In this document: piece by piece, positions 8,589 through 16,255 of the stretch
How the letters are laid out: every line of letters starts with the position of its first letter
Position numbering within the stretch: the stretch's first letter is position 1
NCBI GenBank assembly: GCA_020201525.1
Contig: JAIVGO010000012.1
Span: forward strand, 1-53,882
Length of the DNA stretch: 53,882 nucleotides
Source of the DNA: Actinomycetota bacterium
Lineage (GTDB): Bacteria > Actinomycetota > AC-67
Direction: 5' to 3'
Notes under the pieces: model-generated
Databases searched by the model: none
The model's input: the letters and a program-made list of their open reading frames with translations, nothing else
What the model was told of the DNA's origin: nothing
Made by a program: the position numbers and the translations under genes

Positions 8589-9752
8589 CTACTTGTCGAG
8601 GCCGAAGATGCGCACGGCGTTGCCGGCGAGAATCTTTGCCTTCTCGTCTTGGCCGACGCCGTTGAACATCTCGTTGATGCGCGCGCGAGAGTACGGCCAG
8701 TCGTTCCCGTGGTGCGGGAAGTCCGTCGACCACAGCATGTTTTCGACGCCGACCGCGTGACGCAGCTTCACGCCGATGTAGTCCTGCATGAACGTTGCGG
8801 CGAAATTGCGATACCAGTAGTACGACGGCTCGTGCTTGATCTCGAGTCCGGCCCACGTTCGGTTGCGCCAGTACCGGTCGTCCATCATCTCGAGGAAGTG
8901 CGGTATCCAGCCGACGCCGACTTCGATCAAAACAACGCGCAGCTCGGGGAAGCGATCGAACACCCCGTTGAAGATGAATGAAGCGATCGTGGGTGGTACT
9001 GCGCTGAACACGCCGGCGAGCCCGCCGACGGCCTTCGCGTTCATGCGCTTCTTGTCCTTGCCGATGCCGCTCGTCACGCTGCGCCCGGCCTTCTGCTGTT
9101 CCATGCGCGCCTTGCGGCTGATCATCGTGATGTGAATCGTGACCGGCAGGTCCGCATCCACACACGCGGCCCAGAACGGGTCGTCTTCCTCGCTGATCGT
9201 CTCGGCGCCGGTCGGCCAGCCTCCGATCACAACGCCCTTCGCGCCCTTCTCCTTCGCTTTCTTCACGTATTTGACGGCGGTCTCAACGCCGAGCAAAGGG
9301 ATCTGGTACATGGGGAAAAGCCGCGCGGGGTCGGCGGCCGCGAACTCGTCGAACGAAAACGCGTTGAATGCGTCGACGCCGGCGAGCGAGATCTCCTCGT
9401 CGGGGTTGCCGAGCCAGTGACCGATCGTTCGCTGCGGCGGGAAGATGATTTCCGCATCGATTCCGTCGACGTCCATGTCCTCGATGCGCGCCTTGCCGTT
9501 GTGCACCGAGGGCCGCGCCATGTCGTACGTCATGCCGAACCAGCGCATCTCCTCGAAGCGCTGGCCGGGCGTGACGGTGAGCCCGATCGGCTCGGGTGCG
9601 CCGACCGCGAACTGCCAGGCGTCGCCGCCTTCGGGGTCCTTGGCGAGGACGGGCGCGTGCTCCTGGTACTTGGCGGGGAGGTGGTTCTTCCAAATGTCCG
9701 GTGGTTCTGTGATGTGCACATCCGATGAGATGATGTCGTAGCTTCGCGGCAT
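8589..9752 (-). CDS. Amidohydrolase family protein (amidohydrolase 2 type)
   Basis: A 387-aa TIM-barrel metal-dependent hydrolase of the amidohydrolase_2 family (PF04909), which includes decarboxylases and ring-fission hydrolases. DxH appears as SSDVHITEPPDIW near the N-terminus. A later metal site is suggested by STDFPHHGNDWPYSR near residue 345, with IEVGVGWIPHFLEMMDDRYW between them. The ATG at 9752 is chosen because AAAGGGG lies 5-6 nt upstream; the open frame continues to 9809 without a ribosome site. It is the first gene of the four-gene minus operon and has a TGAC-N6-GTCA palindrome about 80 bp upstream. The substrate is unknown. Confidence 0.88.
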   Translation of the reverse strand: MPRSYDIISSDVHITEPPDIWKNHLPAKYQEHAPVLAKDPEGGDAWQFAVGAPEPIGLTVTPGQRFEEMRWFGMTYDMARPSVHNGKARIEDMDVDGIDAEIIFPPQRTIGHWLGNPDEEISLAGVDAFNAFSFDEFAAADPARLFPMYQIPLLGVETAVKYVKKAKEKGAKGVVIGGWPTGAETISEEDDPFWAACVDADLPVTIHITMISRKARMEQQKAGRSVTSGIGKDKKRMNAKAVGGLAGVFSAVPPTIASFIFNGVFDRFPELRVVLIEVGVGWIPHFLEMMDDRYWRNRTWAGLEIKHEPSYYWYRNFAATFMQDYIGVKLRHAVGVENMLWSTDFPHHGNDWPYSRARINEMFNGVGQDEKAKILAGNAVRIFGLDK

Positions 9753-9829
9753 CGTGACCCCTTTCCACCAGGGAATGTGTGCAAGTCTAGGAGTCCCCGG
9801 TCGGCTCAAGCATAGAGGCGGGATGGGAG

Positions 9830-9849
9830 ACCTGACAATCGCGTCAGGT
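9830..9849. promoter_or_regulatory. Palindromic operator candidate, TGAC-N6-GTCA site 1
   Basis: Perfect inverted repeat with 7-bp arms (ACCTGAC ... GTCAGGT) around the 6-bp spacer AATCGC. The core geometry TGAC-N6-GTCA recurs at 28262-28275 and 32140-32153. It lies about 80 bp upstream of the amidohydrolase operon start and could also act on the plus-strand gene at 9995. The binding protein is unknown; a TetR- or FadR-like repressor is inference. Confidence 0.55.
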
Positions 9850-9994
9850 TGTAAGACCCCCAGGAAGGCCCGCGAGGGCAGGGATGGGGGCCTCGGGCAG
9901 CGAAAGAGACCCCGAGCAATGGGGGTTGCGCGGGTACGGCACGTCGCAAGGCGCTTGCTGGTGCCGTGCCCGAGCCTGGCGACTGGTATTTGAG
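9850..9994 (+). promoter_or_regulatory. Structured 5' leader candidate before the repeat protein/kinase operon
   Basis: The leader of the gene at 9995 has three local hairpins in a row: GCCC/GGGC closing a GCGA (GNRA) tetraloop at 9868-9879, CTCGGG/CCCGAG at 9892-9916, and a long stem at 9931-9942/9961-9972 (12 bp, one G-U) with an inner GCAAG/CTTGC stem at 9946-9958. The last hairpin ends 22 nt before the ATG. This density of structure in a leader suggests a cis-regulatory RNA, but I cannot match it to a known riboswitch class. Confidence 0.4.
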
Positions 9995-11527
9995 ATGAGT
10001 GGACTCACCGGATGGCGGCGTATCGCAACGCTCGTCTTCGCTTTGGCCCTCGTCTTCGGGGTGCTCGTAACGACGGTCCGAGTCGGCGCGAGGCTGCCGG
10101 CCACCGACTTCCTGAATCCCCATAGCCGGGTGGGAGGCGTTGATTACTCCGCGGATTCGGTCCGCGGCCTCGCACCGCTCCGGAGCGCGTTCATTCGAGA
10201 GGCCCTCGGAAGCGGAGCCTCGACGGCGCTCGCGGCCGCGCCCGACTCGAAAACGCCCACTCGAAACCAGCCGACAGTCAAAGGGCGGCGGATCGTTCAC
10301 ACTACGCCGGCGGGGCGCAACGACAGCTTTTCGAACGTGGAGAACGTTCAGACGATTCCCTTCACGGACAATACGAATACGTCTAACACCACCGTCGAAC
10401 CCGGTGAGCCTCAGGCGTGCGCACCCACCACCGGCACGGTGTGGTACCGGTTCGTTCCCTCGAAGAACGTTGGATTGTCGGCGAGCACCGAAGGAAGCAA
10501 CTTCGACACCGTACTGGCCGTCTACACGGGCACGAGCCTGAGCACACTCTCGTCGCTCGTCTGCAAGGACAGCGGAACGTTCGGGCGCCACTACGCGGTC
10601 GCGTTCCAAGCCCATGCCAGCCGGGCTCTCTATTTCCAGGTCGGCGGCGTCGGAGCCGCTCGCGGCGATCTCGTTTTCAATCTCGATCCCGCGCCCCGGC
10701 CTCCGAACGACAATTTCGCCGACGCGACTGGCTTGTCGAAAATCCCCGTCACCGATAGGACGAACACTGCAGGAGCCGGCGTCCAGCCCGGCGAGGCGCA
10801 GCCCACGTGCATCTCATCAACGGGCGCCACCGTCTGGTACCGATACACGCCTCGAACCGATGCTCCATTGGTCGCATCGACGTTCGGAAGCGACTTCGCG
10901 ACAACGCTCGGCGTGTACACCGGCGTGAAGATGACCGCGTTGCAAGAAGCTGCGTGCGATGCGAGCAACACGCCGGTCTACCCCGCGCGCGTCGTTTTCC
11001 GCCCCGTCGCCGGCCGCACGTATTCCTTTCTCGTCGGTGGAACGTTCGGAGACCGGGGCAATCTCGCGTTCACGCTTGCGGCGGCTCCCATTCATCCGCC
11101 GAACGATGATTTCGCGCACGCACGTGCGGCAGGAGTTCCTTTCGCGGACCGGCCCTCCACCTTCGGGGCGACCATTCAGACGGCCGAGCCACGACCGTCC
11201 TGCGCGACGGGTATCGCCGAGAGCGTGTGGTATCGCTTTACTCCCGGCGAAACGATGCAGCTCGTCGGCGACACGTTCGAAAGCCGTGCTGACACAGTCC
11301 TAGCGGTGTACACGGGAAGCGCATTGGGTGACCTGCAAGAAGTTCCGCTTGCCTGCAGCGACGACACCGCGATCTCGACGAGCAGCTCGGGTGGCACCGG
11401 CGTCAACAGTCAGGTATCGCAAGTGACCTTCACGGCCCTTGCCGGCGAGACGTATTTCTTCCAAGTCGGCCTCAAGAGCGACGCGCAAGGAAACATCGCG
11501 TTCAACTTGGACCGGGCTAGCACCTGA
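9995..11527 (+). CDS. Secreted/membrane-anchored protein with three approx. 120-aa repeats
   Basis: A 510-aa extracytoplasmic protein of unknown function. An N-terminal hydrophobic segment (residues about 9-26, IATLVFALALVFGVLVTTV) is a signal peptide or anchor. After a 75-residue linker come three tandem beta-rich repeats of about 120 aa. Each begins NDxF, contains a (T/S)VWYR(F/Y)xP core, then T(L/V)(A/G)VYTG, and ends GN(L/I)AF-like; pairs of Cys recur in each. The layout resembles extracellular pre-peptidase-type beta sandwiches. The ATG at 9995 is used because the upstream extension lacks family-like sequence. Its TGA overlaps the ATG of the sensor kinase by one base (TGATG), so the two are coupled and it may be the kinase's sensing partner. 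Confidence 0.8.
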   Translation: MSGLTGWRRIATLVFALALVFGVLVTTVRVGARLPATDFLNPHSRVGGVDYSADSVRGLAPLRSAFIREALGSGASTALAAAPDSKTPTRNQPTVKGRRIVHTTPAGRNDSFSNVENVQTIPFTDNTNTSNTTVEPGEPQACAPTTGTVWYRFVPSKNVGLSASTEGSNFDTVLAVYTGTSLSTLSSLVCKDSGTFGRHYAVAFQAHASRALYFQVGGVGAARGDLVFNLDPAPRPPNDNFADATGLSKIPVTDRTNTAGAGVQPGEAQPTCISSTGATVWYRYTPRTDAPLVASTFGSDFATTLGVYTGVKMTALQEAACDASNTPVYPARVVFRPVAGRTYSFLVGGTFGDRGNLAFTLAAAPIHPPNDDFAHARAAGVPFADRPSTFGATIQTAEPRPSCATGIAESVWYRFTPGETMQLVGDTFESRADTVLAVYTGSALGDLQEVPLACSDDTAISTSSSGGTGVNSQVSQVTFTALAGETYFFQVGLKSDAQGNIAFNLDRAST

Positions 11528-13464
11528 TGAGTGCTCGCCGCCGCCGAATCCTAACGTCGTTCCGCAATCTCCGTCTGTTCTGGAAATTGTTGCTTCCGTT
11601 CCTTGCACTCATGCTCCTCGTGGGAGCGTCGGGGGCGTTCTTCATCGTTCGTGACCTCTCGTCGCGCGCCAGGGGGGAGCTCAACCAGGACTTGCTGCGC
11701 CGCTCCGTCGATGTGGAGCTGCTCATTCGAGATCAGGAGCTGTATCTCGTCGAATCGGTTCGCTATGCGGCGAATCTTCAGAGGATGCCGGAAGCAGTGC
11801 GGGATCACGATGCTCCACAGGTGCGCGGGCTGTTGACCTCGGTGCTCGCGCTGCGGACTTCGCTCAACGCGCTGATCGTGACCGACGAAAAGGGGACGGG
11901 CCTCGTCGAAATAACGCGTTCGGACCCCCGAACGAAACAGCTCGGGGTCGGGAAAGGCGGATCGTGGTCCAAGAACCAGTTCGTCGGCGAAGTGCTAAAG
12001 GGAGTCATCGACAGTGCCGGTGACAAGCGTTCCGCGATCGTTCGGATCGGCGAACAAGCGATGCTCGCGACCGCAGGACCGATCCGGGCTCCGTCGGTGG
12101 TCGGTTCGGCAATCGTCGGAATCCGTCTCGATTCAATTGCGAAGGACGCGAGCGAAAGGCTGGGTGGCGCGAGCATCCGCTTTTTCGACGGTGACGGTTT
12201 GCTCGTCGCCTCCGCTGGGCGGATGATCTCCGCCGCGAGCCGGACCGGGCTTACCTCATCCCAGCCGGTGCGGACGACCGAGCACGTGGGAACCACCAAG
12301 GTTTCGACGATCTACATTGCCTTGCAGGCTCGCGGCGGGCGCGTCGGGACGGCGGCGATCAGTCTTCCGCAGGCCCCGGCGTTTGCTTCGGTCCGCGGCA
12401 CGGGGCTGCGGCTCATTCTCATTCTGGCCGGCGCGATGGCCCTAGCTGTTCTCGGCTTGGGTTTTCTTCTGTCCCGGTACATCCTCGCGCAAGTCCATCA
12501 TTTGGTGGAGACCAACCGCGCGCTCGGTCGCGGGGAGCTTTCGGCTCGCGCTCCGGTGCTCGGTGACGACGAGGTCGGCGAGCTGGCTGAGGGGTTCAAC
12601 CAGATGGCCGAGCAACTGGAGGCAAGTTATCAAGAGTTGGAGATGCGGGTGGAGCAACGAACGGAGGAATTGCAGCGGCTGAATCAGGAAGTGACGAAGG
12701 CCTCCGAAGCACGGTCCGAGTTCTTCGCGGCGATGAGCCATGAGTTCCGCACGCCGCTCTTTGCAATCAACGGTCACGCCGAGATGATGCTCGACCCCGA
12801 TTTCGTGCCCAAGGACCGCAGGCGTCTGTCGTCGTTCGATCAGACGATCCACGACTTCGCGTCGACCATCAAGAGCTCGGGCGAGCACTTGCTGGAGCTG
12901 GTCAACTCCATCTTGGATCTCGCCAAGTTCGAATCGGGGCGGATGAGCGTCGATCTCGAACCCGTGCAATTACCCGACCTCGTCAAGGAGATCCAGGGAC
13001 AGGTCGTTCCGCTCGCGCGGCGCGGAGACCTGAACGTCTCCTTTGACATCCCGAAAGGATTGCCGCTCGTAGCGGCCGACCCGACGCGTATTCGCGAGAT
13101 CTTGCTGAACCTGATGTCGAATGCGATCAAGTACACGCCGGCCGGGGGGCAGGTGCGTCTTGCCGCGTCCGCGAACAACGGTGTCGTGCAGGTCGCCGTC
13201 GCTGACACCGGCGTCGGGATTCCCGAGGATGCGCGAGAACGTGTCTTCGAGCCGTTCTACCAAGTCAAAGGAACCCGTGCGCAGCGCGGTCAGGCCTCGA
13301 GCGGGCTCGGGCTGGCGCTGACGAAACGTCTCGTCGAGGCGCACGGCGGAGAGATCTCGTTCGATAGCGAGGTCGGGGTCGGCACGACGTTCACGTTCAC
13401 GCTGCAGACGGCGGGCGCCGTGAAGCCTGCGCGAAAGAGAACAGCGCGAAAGCGCCCCGCCTAG
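11527..13464 (+). CDS. Membrane sensor histidine kinase
   Basis: A 645-aa membrane-bound histidine kinase. TM1 is about residues 21-41, an extracytoplasmic dCache-like sensor spans about 45-290, and TM2 is about 293-316. A HAMP domain (about 317-370) and a short coiled coil follow. The HisKA domain has the H-box MSHEFRTPLFAINGHAEMM with phospho-acceptor His405. The HATPase_c domain has N-box NLMSNAIKYTP (about 525-535), DTGVGIP and a GLGLAL G2 box. The C-terminal tail is Lys/Arg-rich (RKRTARKRPA). No response regulator is adjacent; the orphan receivers at 21.8-23.2 kb are possible partners. It is translationally coupled to the preceding repeat protein, and its TAG shares CTAG with the convergent gene. 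Confidence 0.93.
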   Translation: MSARRRRILTSFRNLRLFWKLLLPFLALMLLVGASGAFFIVRDLSSRARGELNQDLLRRSVDVELLIRDQELYLVESVRYAANLQRMPEAVRDHDAPQVRGLLTSVLALRTSLNALIVTDEKGTGLVEITRSDPRTKQLGVGKGGSWSKNQFVGEVLKGVIDSAGDKRSAIVRIGEQAMLATAGPIRAPSVVGSAIVGIRLDSIAKDASERLGGASIRFFDGDGLLVASAGRMISAASRTGLTSSQPVRTTEHVGTTKVSTIYIALQARGGRVGTAAISLPQAPAFASVRGTGLRLILILAGAMALAVLGLGFLLSRYILAQVHHLVETNRALGRGELSARAPVLGDDEVGELAEGFNQMAEQLEASYQELEMRVEQRTEELQRLNQEVTKASEARSEFFAAMSHEFRTPLFAINGHAEMMLDPDFVPKDRRRLSSFDQTIHDFASTIKSSGEHLLELVNSILDLAKFESGRMSVDLEPVQLPDLVKEIQGQVVPLARRGDLNVSFDIPKGLPLVAADPTRIREILLNLMSNAIKYTPAGGQVRLAASANNGVVQVAVADTGVGIPEDARERVFEPFYQVKGTRAQRGQASSGLGLALTKRLVEAHGGEISFDSEVGVGTTFTFTLQTAGAVKPARKRTARKRPA

Positions 13465-13859
13465 AAGGACGCGCAGAGATACGGGCCACCGGTGCCCGAC
13501 ACGTTGCAAACAACGGTCGAATTGACGGTGAGCGAAGTCGTTCCCGGCATCTGGCAGGCGGTGGCGCGCATGCCGGAATTGTGGCAGGTGTCTTCGGTGG
13601 TCGTCGTGTCACCGGACGTATGCGTAATCGACACGGTCACGCTCGCGGACGTCGGCGGGTTCGAGGTGGCGGCCCCGGCGACAAGCAGGTGCGTTCCGGC
13701 GATCTTGAACGTACACGTCGCGCCGGCGGGGGTTGCGTTGCCCTGGCAGGACGCCACGGGCTGGGCGGCAAGCCCCGGAACGGGGATCAGCGCCCACGCG
13801 AGAGCTGCTGTCGCTCCGAGCATCCCGCGGAAGCGGTTTGCTCTGCCGCCTGTCTTCAT
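13461..13859 (-). CDS. Small secreted 6-cysteine protein, paralog A
   Basis: A 132-aa secreted protein with no recognised family. The signal peptide (about 1-30, ATAALAWALIPVPGLAAQ) is followed by a Thr/Ser/Ala-rich domain with six cysteines arranged in the same order as in the neighbour at 13893-14261, so the two are tandem paralogs. Three disulfides are likely. The domain reads as a small immunoglobulin-like beta sandwich. The ATG at 13859 is chosen to place the basic n-region (MKTGGRANRFRG) at the start; an alternative Met lies 10 codons upstream. It is convergent with the sensor kinase, with both stop codons in one CTAG. Confidence 0.7.
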   Translation of the reverse strand: MKTGGRANRFRGMLGATAALAWALIPVPGLAAQPVASCQGNATPAGATCTFKIAGTHLLVAGAATSNPPTSASVTVSITHTSGDTTTTEDTCHNSGMRATACQMPGTTSLTVNSTVVCNVSGTGGPYLCASF

Positions 13860-13892
13860 CGCGATTCCCGTTGGGCCGCCGTGGTGCAATAC

Positions 13893-14261
13893 CTAGGAGC
13901 TGACGCAGGCGTATTCACCAAATCCGCCGATGCTCGCGTTGCACGTCAATGCGGTTCCGACGGTGACGCTCAGCGGAAGGCTGTTCTGACAGGCAGTGAA
14001 TGCATTGCCGCTCGACGCGCAGTTCAAAGGCGGGCTGAGAGGAAGGCCGTTCTTGAGCACCGAGACCGCCACGCTCGCGGTGCCCGCGTTCGTTGCGGCG
14101 GCGAATATCGTGATCTTGGTCCCGGTGGCCGTGAACGGGCACGAGCCGGATGTACCCTGGCAAAGCTGCGCCGCTTCACCCTGACCCGGCACGAGCAACG
14201 CGACGAGACATACAGCGGCAAAAAAGATCACCATCCGCCGTGGCGCTTTCCGAGCCTTCAT
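13893..14261 (-). CDS. Small secreted 6-cysteine protein, paralog B
   Basis: A 122-aa secreted protein paralogous to the downstream gene. The signal peptide (MVIFFAAVCLVALLVPG, ending about residue 30) precedes a domain with six Cys. Shared landmarks are CQG, C(P/T)F, an AATxxxxTASVxVS strand, TACQ, a T(A/V)(L/V)(T/V)CN pair and the terminal (L/A)C(V/A)S(S/F). The ATG is preceded by AGGGGG. About 30 bp separate it from the second paralog, so they are one transcription unit. They may be surface adhesin-like or structural proteins. The region upstream holds a CCCGCA-N2-TGCGGG palindrome. Confidence 0.72.
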   Translation of the reverse strand: MKARKAPRRMVIFFAAVCLVALLVPGQGEAAQLCQGTSGSCPFTATGTKITIFAAATNAGTASVAVSVLKNGLPLSPPLNCASSGNAFTACQNSLPLSVTVGTALTCNASIGGFGEYACVSS

Positions 14262-14329
14262 CTTTCCCCCTGTTCGCCCGAGCCCGGACTTTTCATCGTG
14301 AAGTTTCTACGCTGTCGACGCGATTCCTT

Positions 14330-14347
14330 CACCCGCATTTGCGGGTG
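14330..14347. promoter_or_regulatory. Palindrome CCCGCA-N2-TGCGGG, copy 1
   Basis: An 18-bp inverted repeat with arms CACCCGCA / TGCGGGTG around a TT spacer, in the divergent gap between the 6-Cys paralogs and the small winged-helix gene. The 14-bp core recurs at 22813-22826 upstream of a response regulator. Its position about 70 bp from both flanking starts suits an operator. The binding protein is unknown. Confidence 0.5.
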
Positions 14348-14418
14348 TCCGGCGAAGAAATAGCATCAACCGGGGGGCGGCGCAGGATCGGTGCGTTTCG
14401 CGGCGAAATACCAGGGCA

Positions 14419-14721
14419 ATGCCGAAGAAACCGCAGACCTACCGGGCCGACGAGTCTCCCGGCGTCACCGGAACCGAGCTTTTCCGGCCGCCGCCGCCAC
14501 TCGAGCCGGCCGATCAGACGATCCTGGACGCCCTCTGCCGTCCCGTGTTGGACGGCGATGCTTTCACGCCGCCGGCCACGCCGGATGAGATCGCGGCCCA
14601 GGTCGGGCTGGCCGAGTCGGTCGTGACGAGCCGGCTCGAGCGCCTGTGTGGCGCCTTCGAGGTCGACGACGTGCCGAACCTCGCGATGGAGGCCATTCGC
14701 CGGGGCGCCGCACGTCCGTAG
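14419..14721 (+). CDS. Small winged-helix-like DNA-binding protein
   Basis: A 100-aa cytoplasmic protein. Residues about 30-95 look like a helix-turn-helix module: DQTILDALCRPVLDG, then PATPDEIAAQVGLAESVV with recognition helix TSRLERLCGAFEV. From memory this resembles the C-terminal HTH found after FHA domains in actinobacterial regulators (pattern PATNxEIAxELxxSxxTVKxHLRxLFExFG), but here it stands alone without FHA. The ATG at 14419 has only a weak AGGG site. It lies 64 bp before the propeller gene and may regulate the flanking surface-protein genes. Confidence 0.6.
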   Translation: MPKKPQTYRADESPGVTGTELFRPPPPLEPADQTILDALCRPVLDGDAFTPPATPDEIAAQVGLAESVVTSRLERLCGAFEVDDVPNLAMEAIRRGAARP

Positions 14722-14785
14722 CAGGAAAACGGCTCGATCCTGTCGAAACGGTTTCCGACAGCACGGGGATGCCGGGGGGACCGCC

Positions 14786-16255
14786 ATGATTGCCAGGATC
14801 AAGGCCGTACTACCGCTACTCGCACTCACACTCACACTCCTACCCATGCGCGCATCCGCCGCGCCGTGGGTCATCACCCGCGTACCGGTCGGCAACGACC
14901 CGCAAGGCATCGCCGTGATGGGAACGCGCGTCTTCGTGGCAAACGCACTCGACAACACGGTGTCGGTGTGGGATGAGCAGGCCGCCGCCGTCGTCGCGAC
15001 CGTCCGGGTCGGGCGTAAGCCGTCGGGGATCGCGGCCGATGCGGAAACGGGCCGGGTGTACGTCGCCAACATCGCCGATGCAAGCGTGTCGGTGATCGAC
15101 GGCGCCTCGTCCCCGCGCGTCCTTCAAACGATCAAGCTCCGCATGGAGAAGCCGGCCGCGGTCGCCGTCGATTCGTACCTGCGCCGCGTGTACGTCGCGC
15201 ATCCGACGAAGAACGCCGTTTCGGTGGTCGACGTATCCGGAGCGAAGCCGGCGCTGTCGACTCTCAAAGCCGGTTCCAAACCCGGCAGCCTTGCCGTCGT
15301 GGTGTCGGGATCGCCGGGCGTCCATCGTCTCGTCGTAACGAACACCGGGTCGAATACGGTCTCGATCGTCAATCTCACTTCTTCGGCCACTCGTGCGCCG
15401 GCGGGCGCCGGCAGCATCGGCGTGTGCAAGGCGCCGTCGGGCGCTGCCGTTGATCAAGCCGCGAACATTTTGTACATCGCGTGCAGCGACTCGAGCGTCC
15501 AAGCCGTCGACTTGGCGGCGCGGTCGGTCGTGCAAACGTACGCCGGCGCGACCGGACGCAGCATCGCCGTCGCGACGGCGCTCAAGAAAGCATTCATCGC
15601 CGATGCAACCGGCCTTCGCGTGATCGATCTCGCGTCGAAGAAAGTAATCGCCACCACGATCACGTCCCATCCGGTCGGCGTCGCCGTCGGTGCAGCCGGC
15701 GATCGCGTTTACGTCACCGAATACGAGAGCCGCGAGAAGGGCGGAGCGCTCCTCATCGTCGGCGACGATCTTGCGGCGCCCGCGTCGAAGATCTTGTCGA
15801 ACAGCCTGCAGCCGGTGCCGTCGCAAACGTTTCGCGTCGGTCCGGCGACGCTCACCGGCGAAGGTGTGGTGCCGCCGAACACCTTCCCCTTTGCCGGGCG
15901 CTCGACCGACGTGCTTTCCGGGGTCAAGAGCGTCGCGGTGACGTTCGTCGGCTCCGCCAACGGCGCGCGCTTTTCCTACGACGCGTCGGTGATCAACTGC
16001 GACGACGGCAACCACGAATGCACGTGGGTCGTCCATAAAGGGCCGCCGCCGCCCGGCGCGTACCGCGTCACCGCGCGCGCGACGGACGGAGCCGGCAACG
16101 TCGAATCGCCCGGCGCCTCCGCGACGGTGATCGTTGCCGCGGTTGCGACCCGAGCGAGCAATGCGGCCGGTGTCTGGGGCCTGCTCGGCGGGCTGGCGGC
16201 TGCCGGGATCGCCGGCGGCGTCCTTACGACTCGCCGCCGCCGCAGAGCGGCTTAA
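14786..16255 (+). CDS. Membrane-anchored YVTN-type beta-propeller protein
   Basis: A 489-aa surface protein. A signal peptide (about 1-27, ending ASAAP) leads into a seven-bladed YVTN/NHL-like propeller built of repeats such as PQGIAVMGTRVFVANALDN and PSGIAADAETGRVYVANIAD. An Ig-like beta domain follows (about 350-450, with NCDDGNHECTW giving two Cys). A C-terminal hydrophobic segment (WGLLGGLAAAGIAGGVL) and RRRRR tail anchor it in the membrane. The ATG at 14786 follows GGGGGGA at proper spacing. The tail closely resembles that of the pseudo-subtilase at 23301-26936. A role in envelope binding or scaffolding is inference. Its TAA overlaps the TAA of the convergent rhomboid gene within TTAA. 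Confidence 0.85.
   Translation: MIARIKAVLPLLALTLTLLPMRASAAPWVITRVPVGNDPQGIAVMGTRVFVANALDNTVSVWDEQAAAVVATVRVGRKPSGIAADAETGRVYVANIADASVSVIDGASSPRVLQTIKLRMEKPAAVAVDSYLRRVYVAHPTKNAVSVVDVSGAKPALSTLKAGSKPGSLAVVVSGSPGVHRLVVTNTGSNTVSIVNLTSSATRAPAGAGSIGVCKAPSGAAVDQAANILYIACSDSSVQAVDLAARSVVQTYAGATGRSIAVATALKKAFIADATGLRVIDLASKKVIATTITSHPVGVAVGAAGDRVYVTEYESREKGGALLIVGDDLAAPASKILSNSLQPVPSQTFRVGPATLTGEGVVPPNTFPFAGRSTDVLSGVKSVAVTFVGSANGARFSYDASVINCDDGNHECTWVVHKGPPPPGAYRVTARATDGAGNVESPGASATVIVAAVATRASNAAGVWGLLGGLAAAGIAGGVLTTRRRRRAA

Noticed and set aside
9850..9994. Known riboswitch (c-di-GMP-I, c-di-AMP, cobalamin)
   Set aside because: GNRA loop and stems are present, but the conserved core bases of these classes are absent by eye; kept only as an unclassified structured leader.
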